Source: Aquilaria yunnanensis (Eukaryota; Streptophyta; Magnoliopsida; Malvales; Thymelaeaceae). From it: a stretch of 64,000 nt of DNA. The notes beneath the pieces are model-generated. The model was not told the DNA's origin. It worked only from the letters and a program-made list of their open reading frames with translations, and ran no database searches. Shown here in pieces: positions 13,190 to 25,116 of the stretch. Position numbers and translations under genes: made by a program. The DNA is taken from NCBI GenBank assembly GCA_039654915.1, contig CM077596.1, positions 55,736,501 to 55,800,500 on the forward strand, written 5' to 3'. Numbering within the stretch: position 1 is the first letter of the stretch; each line of letters opens with the position of its first letter.

Positions 13190-13797
13190 TAACTTCATTT
13201 TTGCTTCTTTTTTTTTTTTCAGATTTTATTCCTTGTTCGTTTCTTCTTAGTGTTATCACAGTTTTTTTGTTCTCTTTTGACTGTTTTTAAATTTTTTATT
13301 TAGTGTATTTTTATTTGCATTTTTACATTTTATTTTATTTAAAATTTTTTCCAGTTTTTCTTTCACTTTTCCCAGAAATCCACCCATCCAAATGTTTTTT
13401 TTTTTAATTTTAGAGTTTTTCTTATTTTTTTTTCTTTCCCAGGTCCGCCTCTTTGTTTTGTTTTTTATATTCGTTTCTTTCCATTTTTTTTTGTTTCTTA
13501 ACAATTTTGGGCTTGCCTTCACACTTTTTGGTTTCTTCTATTTTCGTCCACATTTTTTTTTGTTCCATTTTGTCTACTTTTATCCCCCGTTTCATTTTCC
13601 TTTTTTTTTTTTTTTTGCGTTCCTTCTCCTTTTTTCTTTTGTTTTCCAATTCATTTTCTCTTCTATTCTTTCCTCTCTTTTTTTTTTTTCCTTTTTTTTT
13701 CTATTTTTTATATTCTTCCTAGTTTTTTTATTCTTTTATTTATTTTTATCAGCTTTTATATGTTGTTTTTATAAGTTTTACCCATTCTTTTAGAAGT
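13190..13797. repeat. Extreme T-rich low-complexity block
   Basis: About 600 bases of the plus strand are dominated by T runs separated by C. This yields long phenylalanine-rich frames on plus and lysine-rich frames on minus that are composition artefacts. The strand bias flips to A-rich right after 13,797. Confidence 0.85.
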
Positions 13798-13799
13798 TT

Positions 13800-14550
13800 C
13801 AAAGAATAGATAGAACTGATAAAAGAACAAATAACTAATTTATCTAAATAACAAGTAAGAATTGGTAAAAAGAACAAATAGTTGCAGATAAAATAAAAAA
13901 TAACTATTAATAAAAAAACAAATAACTAGTTTTCTAAAGAACAAGTAGGAATTGAAAAAAGAATAAATAACTATTAATAAAAGAACAAATAAATACTAAT
14001 AAAAGAATAGACAAATAATTTATCTAAAGAACAAATATGAATTGATAAAAGAACAAACAATTAATAAAAGAATAAGTAACTACTAATAAAAGAACAGATA
14101 ACTAGTTTATCTAAAGAAAAAATAAGAATTTATAAAATAACAAACAACTACTCGTAAAAGAACAAATAACTACTGATAAAAAAAAAATAACTGTAAATAA
14201 AAATATATATAACTAGTTTATCTAAAGAACAAGTAAAAATTGATAAAAGAACAACCAATAGTTCATAAAAAACAAACAACTATTAATGATAGAACAAATA
14301 ACTACTAATAAAATAACAGTCAATTTGTTTATTTAAAGAACAAACATAAATGGATAAAAAAACAAACAACTACTAATAAAAAATAAATAACTAATAATAA
14401 AAGAATAAATAACTAGTTTATGTAAATAACAAGTAATAATTAATAAAAGAACAAACAACTGCTTATAAAAGAACAAAAAACTACCAATAAATGAACAACA
14501 AACTATTAATAAAAAGAATAAATAGGAACTGATAAAACAACAAATACAAT
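13800..14550 (+). repeat. A-rich minisatellite with 22-bp units and 89/111-bp higher-order period
   Basis: The basic unit is about 22 bp, like AATAAAAGAACAAATAACTA. A variant with TTTATCTAAAGAACAAGTA recurs at 13,843, 13,933, 14,023, 14,110, 14,221, 14,332 and 14,421. The spacings are 90, 90, 87, 111, 111 and 89, that is four or five basic units. Confidence 0.85.
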
Positions 14551-15068
14551 CTCAATTTTTTAGTATTGGTTGCTTGATTTATTAGTTTTTAGACTTTCTT
14601 GTGGTGAATTTCAGTTATTTTGAGGACATATTGGAGAAAAGAACAAATATGAGCAAAGACTGAAATCAGAAAAAAAAAATTAAAGCAAACAATAAAGTTA
14701 TAAAAAAATCTTAAATTGTGAAACAAAGAAATCAAGAAAAAAATAAGAATAGTATAATAAAGAAAAGTGGAATAAAACTAAGAAGAAAGGGCAGGAAAGG
14801 GTAGACAAATCTAAAAAGCACAAGAAAAAAAAACAAAGCTGGAAACAAATAAGAGACAAAATTGAAAATAATATAAAAATGAAAAAGAAAAGAAAAACTG
14901 AGAAAATAGAGGAAATGAAAATAAAAAATAAAGCTGGAAATTAATTAAAAAAAAACAAATCTAAAAAGGAAATTTAAAAAACGAAGATATGCAAGAGAAA
15001 CAGAAAAAAAAAATGCTGCATACAAATAAAAAACTGGAAAATAAATAAATAAAAATAAAAAACAGAGC
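14551..15068. repeat. A-rich low-complexity tail
   Basis: Purine-rich DNA with recurring AAAGCTGGAAA and long A runs. It is complementary in composition to the T-rich block, so the two could pair as an imperfect foldback. Confidence 0.6.
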
Positions 15069-15077
15069 AATGCCATA

Positions 15078-15160
15078 GTCTCCTGGGGGATTTGAACCTA
15101 CAGGCTCGTTTTATTACTCCCACGCTCCACCCAAACCGCCAAACGCGGACCATATATTAA
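15078..15160 (-). other. tRNA-like fragment (possible SINE head)
   Basis: On the minus strand TGGCGGTTTGGG resembles an RNA polymerase III A box, and AGGTTCAAATCC about 45 bases later is a perfect B box. The T-stem does not pair, so this is not a working tRNA. It may be a decayed tRNA-derived SINE head running into the A-rich tail, or a coincidence. Confidence 0.25.
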
Positions 15161-15292
15161 ACTGCTGTAGAAACTCTATAATATTCATTTCATTTCGAGG
15201 AGGCATAACTGGATGTTTCTGGTAAGCGGGGGTTAAATTGACAATGATTAAACTTTTTAGGGACGGTGGACGGCATAAACCTGACTTACCCA

Positions 15293-16142
15293 ACCCAAGA
15301 GTTGCTGATTCGAGATGGGCGGCAGAGATGGAGGGTGTATTGGTGCAGGAGGTGTATTTTACAATCTCTTAGTTGTGGAGGGCAGGTGCCGAGCCCAGGT
15401 TTGTTCAGCTGGATATTCCAAATATACCAGGAATGCATGTGAACTGGGAGTTATTATGGAATGAATGATTGTTTTGTAGGGGACGGGTGGAAAATGAGAC
15501 GACGTCGACAGGGTGATTCGTTTCCATGTCCTCCACTGTCCGCCGCTTTTGGCCCATTTTGTCACTCGCCTCATACCACCGGTCGTCTGTTTCGTTGTCT
15601 GCTCCATCTTTTGTCATCCCGATGCCAATAATTTCACGCGTTAACTCTCCTCCTTTTTCTTTCTTTTTCTACCATTGTTGTTCTTTGATCCAATTAACCT
15701 TGATCGAGTTTTTCTGATATTTGGAATTGTTGCTCTGCCTCTCCATCTCTTGCAACCCCTCCTACTTTCAATTGCAACTCCTTTATTTTTTTTTAAATAA
15801 TATTTTAACTTCAATTTCAAAAGGTGATATTTTCTCAATCTCACTTTCGCTCTTATGTATTCTTTTCTGTCACTTATTGTTTCTTCAAAATTCGAATTCA
15901 AGACTTTATTTAAGGATGAAAAAACTAAATCCCAACCTGTCTCATGACATTCGGTATGGGGAAATTGGTATGTGACTACTTGTCATGGTAATAGACACGT
16001 TACGATCATCATATTTGTAAGTGTGATGTTATTGATTCAAATAGGAAGGTACGTGACATGTACGTCATCATGAATGAATAGTTATGTTATCATGTCCTTT
16101 TATATATATTCTATTTTACTTACAAACAATTTTTATCTTCGT
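15293..16142. other. Less AT-rich unique segment, no gene assigned
   Basis: 15,293-15,720 is more GC-balanced than its surroundings. It has overlapping short frames on both strands (for example 15,359-15,617 minus, 15,526-15,717 plus), none with a recognisable motif. It could be a remnant of a gene or promoter. Confidence 0.3.
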
Positions 16143-16262
16143 ACCTTTAGCCTCATGGCTAAAGTGCTTAAGATATTGTAGGGAGGTCCAGGGTTCAACT
16201 CTAGTCTCTCCACTTTCTTCTCTAAAATGTCACATAAAACTAATTTAGTTATTTTCTATTTT
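16143..16262 (+). mobile_element. Candidate tRNA-derived SINE
   Basis: TAGCCTCATGG near 16,150 fits a pol III A box and GGTTCAACTCT near 16,192 fits a B box (9 of 11). The start GTACCTTTAGCCTCATGGCT and the phrase GAGGTCCAGGGTTCAA are typical of Au-like plant SINEs. No clear target duplication was found. Confidence 0.5.
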
Positions 16263-16345
16263 TTAGAAAAACTGGCATTCTTTTTCTCTTACCTAGAATA
16301 TTAATACTTATTCACTTGTATATTTGTAAAGCATACTTCTAAATA

Positions 16346-16384
16346 CAAATAATAATAATGATAATAATAATAATAATAACAATA
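16346..16384 (+). repeat. (AAT)n microsatellite
   Basis: AATAAT repeats with single interruptions (ATG, AAC). Confidence 0.8.
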
Positions 16385-16919
16385 ATTTTAATTATGAAAA
16401 ATTTCTCAAATTAATATGTCAACCAGATACTCTTAAGATTATATTTGTCAAATGGTTCTGATTACTCTATCATTTTTTTTACAGTTTAAATAATTCATGA
16501 TTTAATGCATTATTTTTATTTTTATTGATATTTTTGTCTATGATCAATGTCATTTGAGAGTAACTACTCTATCCACCAAAAAGTGATTTGATAAAATTTT
16601 AAATTAATTATTTTTTTTTGTGATTTTGTTTTCCATACCTAGTCTAATAAAATAAAAATTATATTTAGAAAATTCAATTTCTTTTAAAAAAATATTTTTA
16701 AAATAACCTTGGGTTTTTTTTAAGTATAGAGTTTTAATTATCACTAAAAAATAAAAATAATAAATTAAATAATTTATTATTTAATTATGAACAAATAAAG
16801 TCTAAAGCTAATTTTACATATAATTTTGCTTCAATCCTATTTGAAACATGTCTTTCTGAATTACCTTTTACTGAACCTTTGTATATGTTGAACGAATTTC
16901 TCTCTTTCTTTCTTTTTTT

Positions 16920-17261
16920 GGGTTAATTACAATTGGCCCCCAATTTTTATGTGATATTATACTTTACTCCTTATATTTCAGAAATATATATTTTACCTCT
17001 TGCCTTGCATATTATCCTTTGAAAAAATTTATTATACATTTACAGAAATAAAAAAAAATGATATTTTAAAATGTTCATTAAATGTAAAAATGTGCTATAT
17101 AGACTAAAATTATAGGAAAATCACTATCAAATAATTTAAATTAATATTTTAAAAGTTATTATCAGATAGTATAAAAAAATAAAGTGTATATTTCTAAAAC
17201 AAGAATGGATAAAGTATAATATCAACTAAACCTCATGGGACAAATTGTAATTAACCCTTGT
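16920..17261. mobile_element. MITE, GGGTTAATTACAATT family
   Basis: 342 bp beginning GGGTTAATTACAATT and ending AATTGTAATTAACCC, perfect inverted ends. Inner arms (TATTATACTTTACTCCTTAT and its partner near 17,205) are also inverted. It is related to the split element at 10,505-11,735. Confidence 0.7.
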
Positions 17262-18009
17262 TTTACCATCAATTAAATGCATCTGTGGCTCTCAACCTTC
17301 AATCATTGCCCTCTTTTGGTCCTCTGTATTGAAAATTGATCAAAATCTTTTTAAAACGTCCTACTTTAATTTTATTGACGGATTCCGTTAAAACAGACGC
17401 GTTCTAATGAAATGTCACAACAGTGGGAGTTCGACACATATTCGACTATAAGTTTGAGAAAAAAAAATATAAAAAGAAAACTAACAGTTGAGTGGAATTC
17501 ATCACCTGCAAGGCTGCAGCAACTTTCGTTTGTTTACTGATTGTTGCCCGCCACTTTTGGGTTTTGCTATCGCCAAATTTTGGAAGATACCGTGATCAAA
17601 TCTTTTGTTTTTGGTTGCTTTTTATTTTTTATTTTTTCAAAAGATTTCTCATTTCAATTAAAATACACTGATCTTTAAGACAAATTTTCATAATTTTTGG
17701 TTGATGATTTTGGATCAGTTTGTAAAAGACACATAAATATATAAATTATATAAGTATGGTGTATAAATTATTGGAACTTCTAATTACGCTTCTATTATAA
17801 TACAACTCTATTGTTGCTTGGATGTTAGTTCGAATATTAGTATAAAAATCACCATATTACGTGACTACGAATGCTCGAGTTCTACCGGCAAGGTTTTTAG
17901 GATGCTAGGTTTTAGTTATATTTTACTGCAAATTTGATTCCACTTTTGAAAAACTGCATTATTCTTGTTTTAAATTCTCTTTCTTTCGCAACTAATACCA
18001 TTCAGAAGC
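17262..18009. other. Intergenic stretch, nothing recognised
   Basis: AT-rich DNA without an open frame or a repeat partner in this window. Confidence 0.35.
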
Positions 18010-19165
18010 TAATGTTATATACTCACTCCATCCCATTTTAAATACAACATTTCTTTGGGCATGCTTTTTAAGGTATTTAGAGCCAATTTGTTTTAACTTA
18101 AGTTAACTTAATTTAAAATAATTTATTTTTATGTTTACATCTTTTTTACTTGAAAATCAATTTTATTTGAAATTCAATATTATTTAGGTGAAATAATCCA
18201 TTGATTGCAAAATTTTTATAATACTATTAATTTTTTTATGAATTTTTCTTTTTTAAACATTAAAAAAAATTTCATAGAAATTTAATAACATGATAAAAAT
18301 TTTGTTTCAAATGACTTATTATACCTATATAATATTGACTTTCAAATGAAATTGGTTCTAAGTTAAAAAGATTTAAAAATAAAAATAAGTCATTTTAGAT
18401 TAAGTTGACTTAAGTTAAAATGAATTGGTTCTTTTTATCTGATTTCGCCCTTTTTTCCCCTTTGTTTGTCATCCTCCCAAAAGCTCTCTAAATTGCCAAA
18501 TCTCTAGTTCCATTCAAATCATTGATCTCCAAATTGCCAAAACTCTAACGTCAATCGAATCACCGCTGCCAAATTAACACCAGTGTCAATTCACATCAAA
18601 TCAACATCAAGCAATAAATTTTACACCATTGTCACCACCAAAATGACACCGAGCAATCAATTTCACACCATCATCAATCTCCGGCATCCATTTATGTCTT
18701 TGATCACCGATTCGAGTCTTTGCTCTCCAATTCGCGTCTTCAATTGCTGATTCATTGATTTACGTCTTAGTTTGCCTATTTTGATTGAATCTCTCCCTCT
18801 CATGTGAGCGTCTTCCATCGCTGATTCACCGTCGATTTGAGTTGATTTGGCTTTCGGTGAATCAGAGAAGTTTATTGTGGCAGAGGTGAATATGTCAGAG
18901 AAGGTGATTGGCATATGCGATTTGTGCCGCAGAAAGTGATTATGGCAGAGGTGATTGGTGCTAGAGAAGGTAATTGTGGTGGACATGATTGGCGATGGAA
19001 AAGATGATGCATCTGAAAGAAGAAGGAGAGAACATATGCATCTAAGAGTATAAGGCCAAAATAGAAAATTAAGCATAAAAAGTTACTAAAGAACGAAACG
19101 TTCATTCTTTTTTGGACAGCTAAAAAAAGGAAAATGTTGCATTTTTTTGGATGGATGGAGTATAT
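18010..19165. mobile_element. Mariner/Stowaway-like element with a nested MITE
   Basis: Ends ATACTCACTCCATCCCATTT (left) and, inverted, ATACTCCATCCATCCAAAAA (right) match the start of Stowaway-type repeats; the next inner bases (ACAACATTT / GCAACATTTT) also agree. The interior has a CA-repeat-rich segment and a minus-strand frame (18,663-19,076) without a recognised domain. The TTAACTTAAGT MITE at 18,065-18,433 sits just inside the left end. Confidence 0.5.
18065..18433. mobile_element. AT-rich MITE, TTAACTTAAGT family, copy 2
   Basis: Inverted ends GAGCCAATTTGTTTTAACTT and (minus strand) GAACCAATTCATTTTAACTT continue as inverted repeats for over 50 bases. Total length is about 369 bp. Confidence 0.7.
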
Positions 19166-19332
19166 TTTAATAATCCATTAAATATTATTTTTAGAAAGTA
19201 ACTAAATTTTTATGAATTTTTTTTAAATTACAAAGCCCAAAAATTAACAATGTACTTGTTGTTCTAAAAATTATTTTAAAATATTTTCAGACTTCTTAAA
19301 GTATAGGATTTTGATAAATATATAAACTGAAT

Positions 19333-19476
19333 AAGGGTAAACTTCACTCGTCATTCCTAAACTATATCCCATGTTACTTAATCATCTTGAAACTATCAAG
19401 TAACATTGGATATAGTTTCAAGATGATTAAGTAACATTAGATATAGTTTAGGGACGACAAGTGAAGTTTACCCTTT
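19333..19476. mobile_element. Short near-perfect hairpin MITE
   Basis: About 143 bp folding almost end to end: the left arm AGGGTAAACTTCACTCGTC and the right arm GACAAGTGAAGTTTACCCT are inverted, as are inner blocks TAAACTATATC and GTTACTTAATCATCTTGAAA. The loop is only a few bases. A transcript would be a long hairpin. Confidence 0.8.
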
Positions 19477-19549
19477 AATTGAATTATCATAGTATATAGA
19501 AATAAAAATTGTAAAGAACCATTATTTCCCAATCTTTATTTTATTACAA

Positions 19550-20090
19550 ATTGGTGTCAGATCTTTATAAATTTAAGGATAAGCATGAGTTGGGTAAACC
19601 TGAAATCCAATCTGAACCACCAATTACTAGGTTGAGTTGGGTTGGTTGGAAAGGAATTATGGTTCGCGGATTAGATCCATATTTGGGAGAGTCATTGTTT
19701 TTCGGATTGGTTCCGATTTCATATGGAACCAACTCATGGTGGAAAAAAACTCTATATATGTATACAACAATTATCATTGTATAATTACTAAATTGCTTAT
19801 ACATTTATGTCTAAAACATGTACCCTAAAAATTATGATATTACTAGATTGCTCATATACTAAGTACCTGTACATTTAAAAGTGGATTAAGTTATGTATTG
19901 TGTTGAATATTTCTTAAATTGATTATAGATACAATTTTATTGGATTACAAAATTGTAAATAGTCCTAGCTTTGTTTCGTTTTTGGTTTTTGGGTTATGTA
20001 TGACTTTTATGGAACCATCATTATTTTAGATCAATTTGATTCCACTAGAAAAAAGAACAAATTTGACCCATGCTCGCCCCTGTAACTCAT
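19550..20090. mobile_element. hAT-like remnant (GGTTGGTTCC type)
   Basis: Subterminal GGTTGG/GGAACCAA motifs and an end reading TTTGACCCATGCTCGCCCC fit the non-autonomous hAT elements of plants. Overlapping frames at 19,551-19,828 are low-information. It is related in style to 26,030-26,690. Confidence 0.4.
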
Positions 20091-20778
20091 TACATATTAA
20101 TCTCTAACCTATTTGGTAGTTGTCTTCAATAAATTCAAATTATATTATAATTTTCTCAAAGTTAATATATAGTTTAAATTATCAATTTTTTCTAATAATT
20201 TGAGTTTCTGTGTCTGCCTAAGGTTAGAAGCAAATATATAACCCATTAACAAAGTTTCAGAATAATATACAACGGAAATTAAAGGTTTTGACCATTGGTG
20301 CTATTTATCCTAATTAGAAGCCTAGTTTAGCGGCTGCAGTTCTTACAAAATTTGAAGAACTCTTTCCTTCTCTACATAATCTTTTTGGAGAATAACCTTT
20401 ATTTCACTGTAGAATCATTATTTCACTGTAGAATCAAGTGATGAGATTAAGAATACAATTTTTTGTTTTCTTCCAAGAACTTCAAAATTTTAATCGATAT
20501 TTATGTAGAAAACTTTAACCCTGCAACATGGTACCATAATGCTGTTGCATCGTCATAAATCAAACGTACTTCATTCACGTTCCGTTACTGCGTCATATCA
20601 CTTGTAGCCACATTATGATTTTTGAATACACCTTTTACCCTCAACAATATGGGATCTTCCTTGAGCATCATCGAAGTTCGAGTGACCCCAACACCCTCTT
20701 TTAATAACTATAAAAAAAACTCTTTATGTATCTCATAGATATAATGTAGCAATCTCTTTATTTTTTTTAAAAAAATAT

Positions 20779-20935
20779 ATATATCACAAATAATATATTG
20801 AGAGTATAAATTAGAAGGGTTGTATGAAGATAAAGTCAACATTGGATTTACACCCATATATCACAAATAATGTCTTGAGAGTATAAATTAGAAGGGTTAT
20901 ATGAAAATAAACACATCATTGGATTTATATCCAGT
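20779..20935. repeat. ~80-bp tandem duplication
   Basis: Two copies of a unit containing ATATCACAAATAATRT, TTGAGAGTATAAATTAGAAG and CATTGGATTTA, head to tail. Confidence 0.8.
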
Positions 20936-21270
20936 TCATTTTAACTTAAGTCAATTAAATCTAAAATGATTTATTTTTATTTTTATGTTTTTTTTATTTG
21001 ACATTAATTTTATTTAAAAGTTAATATTATGTAGCTACAATAATCCATTGAAAATACAATTTGTATAATCTTACTAAATTTTTATAAATTTTTCTAATTT
21101 AAAGCACTAAAAATAAAAATTTATAAAAATTTAAAAATATTATAAAAATTTACTTTCAAATTGATTATTACATTAACATAATTTTAGTTTTCAAATGAAA
21201 TTAATTTCAGAAAAATAAGATATAAAAGTAAAAATAAATCAGTTGACTTAAATTAAAATAAAATGACTAT
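20936..21270. mobile_element. AT-rich MITE, TTAACTTAAGT family, copy 3
   Basis: Left end GTTCATTTTAACTTAAGTCA and right end AGTTGACTTAAATTAAAATA are inverted; the core block AATAATCCATTGAAAATA is shared with the other copies. It abuts the 80-bp tandem repeat. Confidence 0.65.
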
Positions 21271-22017
21271 TAATCAAAAGATAATAATGATTTACAGCAT
21301 TTCAATGATATTGGTAGTTGCTTTCCTAGGTAGCTAATTAATTTACGAATAAGTGGGGGCAACAATTTTCATTGATCCGAATCATTGGAAGCTAAAGGAG
21401 ATGCATCAAAAGCAATAGCGTGCGATGTTTCTAAATCTAATCATGTTCTAATTAAGTGATTATAAACTGTTTTTGGTATTATCTCCTGCCAAAAAGTGGT
21501 CATAGGCTCATGATTATTCTGGCCAACAATATTTTCACAAATGGACAATCAGACAGAGACACCTTCGATCAATCAGAGCTAGTACAAGATGAGCTGGATG
21601 CACTTCTGCCTTCTTTTTAATTTATCTTCGATACGTCATTTCTATTTTTTTTTAATAGATGTCATTTCTAAATTATTTTCAAATCTGTAATTCAATGAGA
21701 AATACATTTAAATAAAGATTAAATTGTTAAGGTCAAATGGGCAAATATGCAACTCCTCTTAAATCAAGGGAACATTTTGTTCATTAATATTTTTTAAGGT
21801 AAATATGTCATATGTGTTTTTGAAGTGCACAAATAATCCACTAACATAGTAGCTTTATGAGAAATTGTCCATTAAAATATATTAATGAAGGTTGACCTCA
21901 AAAAAATTGAATTTGGCTTTGATTTTTCTTGTTTTGACTTGAGTTGAAATAATTTAAGATTAAAGCCTAACTCAAGCTCCAGTATCTTAAAATGATTTAG
22001 GTCTTAACTAAATATTA
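21271..22017. other. Intergenic stretch, nothing recognised
   Basis: AT-rich DNA with fragments resembling the ends of the long inverted-repeat elements (about 21,740-21,880), too decayed to bound. Confidence 0.35.
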
Positions 22018-22948
22018 GCCAAAATGCACTATTGGTCCCTTAACTTTATTAGCTCGTACGAGTTAGTCCCCTAACTTTGACTTATCACAACTTAATCCTC
22101 TTAAAAAATGGTGCGACTTAATCCCTAAATTTTGAGAAATTTAGTGACTTAGGCCATCCATACATGGAGACTAAACTATAAACACGTGACAATCACTAAA
22201 CTGCAAAATAAATAATACTAAGTGCCCATAGCATATATGTTTGATGAAATAAATGACTAACTTGAGATGTTTACCAATTAAAAGGTTGGATCTTCTTCAA
22301 CCCACTACGGATCATCTATCATTGTCATGAATCTTCATAAGCTAAATCTAGCCAGGAAATGACCCTCATTGGTCCTAGTTACCTTTTTGTTTTTATTGAT
22401 TTACTGTTTTTACTTTTTTCAATAAATTTTTCTAATTATATTGTTCTATTTTTCACATCAAGACTCGAATTAGGAAATTAGGATTACTAGCCCTTTAGAG
22501 ATGCTTGACGAAGAAAGGGCTGATGGTGCCGTATACAATCTTGAGAGAAGCGAGGTTGCAGTTCTTGTAAAATTTTGGGATTAGGAAAAGATTGGTGGGC
22601 TACTATTTGTCTCTCTCACCTTTTAGTAGCTTTAAGCAATCTTTTAGAGAAATCAATTACTGTGGTAATGCCTGTGGCTCTTTGAAAAGAGAGCACCTTC
22701 ATAGACATTGTTGCAGTCTCCATCATCCACTATTACGACCATTGATTTTCGATGGCAATACTAATTAGGTCATGGATTTCCCAACCTTGCTTCAATCTCC
22801 ACCCTCTACCACTGGCCCAATTGGACTAGAAAAAGTCATCAATTGGTTTGTGGATCAAGTGGCCTTAGTTGACTTTATTAATCGTCAACTGATGAAGCTC
22901 AACTCTTATCAACAAGCTCCATGGAAGCAAGAGTTCCTGAATTCGACA

Positions 22949-22981
<33 letters not shown>

Positions 22982-23312
22982 TGGAGTGAGGGTGTTGGCA
23001 GCATTCTAGATGGTGGCAATGATGGCTAAAAACAATGAGGGGCAGTCGAATGAGCTATCCCTCCAATTGGATTTCATGGCTAAATTGCAAGTTTATAATA
23101 TCTAGACATAAATGCAAACAACAGCATAAATTTTGGTGACTAGTAGCATAATTTTATCACAGCAAGCTACTAACATTGTAGTTCAATCCGTTAGCCAATG
23201 GATTAAGTCACACCATTTCCTAAAGTTAGAAGACTAAATCATGTTGAGTTGAAGTTGAGGGACTAATTCATATGAGTTGACAAAGTTTAAAGGACAGGCC
23301 TTGCATTTTGGC
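22018..23312. mobile_element. Mutator-like element with ~120-bp inverted repeats
   Basis: It begins GCCAAAATGCACTATTGG and ends GGCCTTGCATTTTGGC. The terminal inverted repeats run about 120 bp (for example GTGCGACTTAATCC and its inverse GGATTAAGTCACAC). Flanks CTAAATATT and TTAAATGTT match at 7 of 9, fitting a decayed 9-bp target duplication. The interior holds an 85-codon plus frame at 22,772-23,029 running into a (GA)n tract at 22,949-22,981, with no recognised domain. The right inverted repeat coincides with the left edge of the tandem duplication. Confidence 0.65.
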
Positions 23313-24019
23313 GCCTTAAATGTTGTTAGTCTAAACTTAAAAGGAGAAATGATGAGGCTTGTACTCTTAACATAAAAAAATTCATTCCTATTTCTACAAT
23401 AATTCATGTCATGAATATTCATGTTAGTGACATATTCATGTTGGAACATACCATTAGTGGTGGTGGCTTATTTGTTCAAAAAGAAAATATTAGTGCCATA
23501 TTTTTCTCAAATTCCTGTAGTAACTAGTTTGTTCCTATGACATAAGATTAATGGTATATTTATCTATTTTAAATTGTTAATTTTTTAGGAGTTCAGAACC
23601 CTACTCCATCCTGTTTTGCTATATGGTCCCTATATACATATAAACCAAAGGTAAAAAACAATTGAATTTAATAAAAGCTTCTCTTACTGTTAGTTTTAGT
23701 TGGTGACATGTGTAATTTTGTGCCAATGGGGCATTTAGCTTAGGAAATTTTTAATATTCAAAATACAGCAAAGGATACTATAAGTTTTAGTGAAGCAGTA
23801 ATGAAAACAAAGTGTTTTTCTGTTGATAAGGTTTCGACTTTGAGCTCTACGTTATCAGGAATAAATTAGGTGTTCCATATAGTTGAATTTTGAGGTTAGA
23901 AAAGTGGGAAATGCACATTTTTTTTATTTTTGGAATCTAGAAGGCACTTAAACTAGTGTTAGAGTATCATACAGATGAATAGAAAGGTTGGGTCTCGAAC
24001 TTCTAATCTTTCTAAAATC

Positions 24020-24960
24020 GTTAAGGCCCTATTCGTTTCATATTAATGAGGCCTGAGTAACACGTTTTTACGTTTTGGACCAGGTTGCGCCTGTAACCCT
24101 ATTTTGAAAAAGATGAAGTTGCCCCTGATCATCCTAGACCAAATCCATCGAGTCTTGCACCACTCCAATGCTGCCCAGTAGATGACTTCAGTTGTTGCCT
24201 TGGTTGGCTTGCCTTTGCTGCCTAGATTTCTTGTTTTGATAATGATGTTCTTGCTATGGGATTATTGCTCTTGATTTCAATTTTCTGGGTGTTCTTTCCG
24301 GTACCCATTTCATGATTTGTCAAAATGCATAGCATCAATGTGTTTGACTTACTTGAAGAATGAGATCACTCAAATCCGGAAGGCTGTAGGGGTTTTGTGG
24401 GACAGATTAAGAGATGTTTTCTTTCTGGAAGTCTCCCCTCAATTTGTTTAGATTTACAGCTATTGTGGTTGCAATGATGGCAACATGCCGGGCTTCTACT
24501 TCCATTTTTTTTAGAAATCAGTTTAGTAGTGAAGGTTTAGGCAAAAATGTGGGCTGCTCAACTAGGTTTATGCTACTAGTTTTATTTTTCTTTACAAACC
24601 CAATGGAATTTAGTGGATTTCTCCATTGTTCGGTTTCCTAGTTAGGATGATCAACTCATGCAATTGAATCATGTGTTAAGCTTTCCAACAAATAACCACA
24701 ACCGAATGGTTAACCGATTTGTGCTAAGCTATTTTGAAATTGTGGAGCATGGATGTTGTTGGGCAGATTTTGTGAGTGAAGCAGGTGTGGTGGCGGTCGG
24801 TGGGTTAGTAAGGTGGGAGAGATTATGCATGAGTGGCAAAAGTGTAAATTCATGTAATTTGATGTTCAAATTCATTTAGTTGATAAACGGGTCTTATGGG
24901 CTACTCTTTTAACATGTTAATGCAACATGACAAATTGCATTGAATAGTGATGAAATTTAA
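24020..24960. mobile_element. Unclassified element with gene-like fragment (unit A copy)
   Basis: It begins GGCCCTATTCGTTTCATATT; the unit B counterpart (39,040) begins with the fuller GGCCCCGTTCGGTCGTTTCA, a common start of plant MITEs. The right edge contains a loosely inverted ACATGTTAATGCAACATGAC. Inside, a frame starting MHSINVFDLLEE is closed by TGA at the position where unit B has a cysteine codon. It resembles a captured coding fragment; the source gene is not recognised. Confidence 0.4.
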
Positions 24961-25116
24961 GGTTGAAGTGTTGCAATTCAATTTAAATGAACATGTATGC
25001 ATGTCTATAATTTTTTAGTACTCGCGTCTATCTGTAAAACAAGCTCAAAAAGGTCAAATTTGTTACTGATTTCGATGGTCTAAAAATAATTAATTAATTG
25101 GGTTGTGGCGGTCACT

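Larger units (their letters stand above)
13009..15292. other. Candidate composite element with short inverted ends
   Basis: The left end GTAAGCCGGGCTTATG and, on the other strand, the right end GTAAGTCAGGTTTATG match at 13 of 16 bases. Between them lie a T-rich block, an A-rich minisatellite and an A-rich tail. No target duplication is visible and no transposase is present, so the element assignment is tentative. Confidence 0.3.

Noticed and set aside
13392..13793. 133-codon plus-strand frame, phenylalanine-rich
   Set aside because: Product of the T-rich block; no protein features, and the opposite strand gives equally long lysine-rich frames.
15078..15160. A functional tRNA gene on the minus strand
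   Set aside because: The B box is perfect but the T-stem and acceptor stem do not pair.
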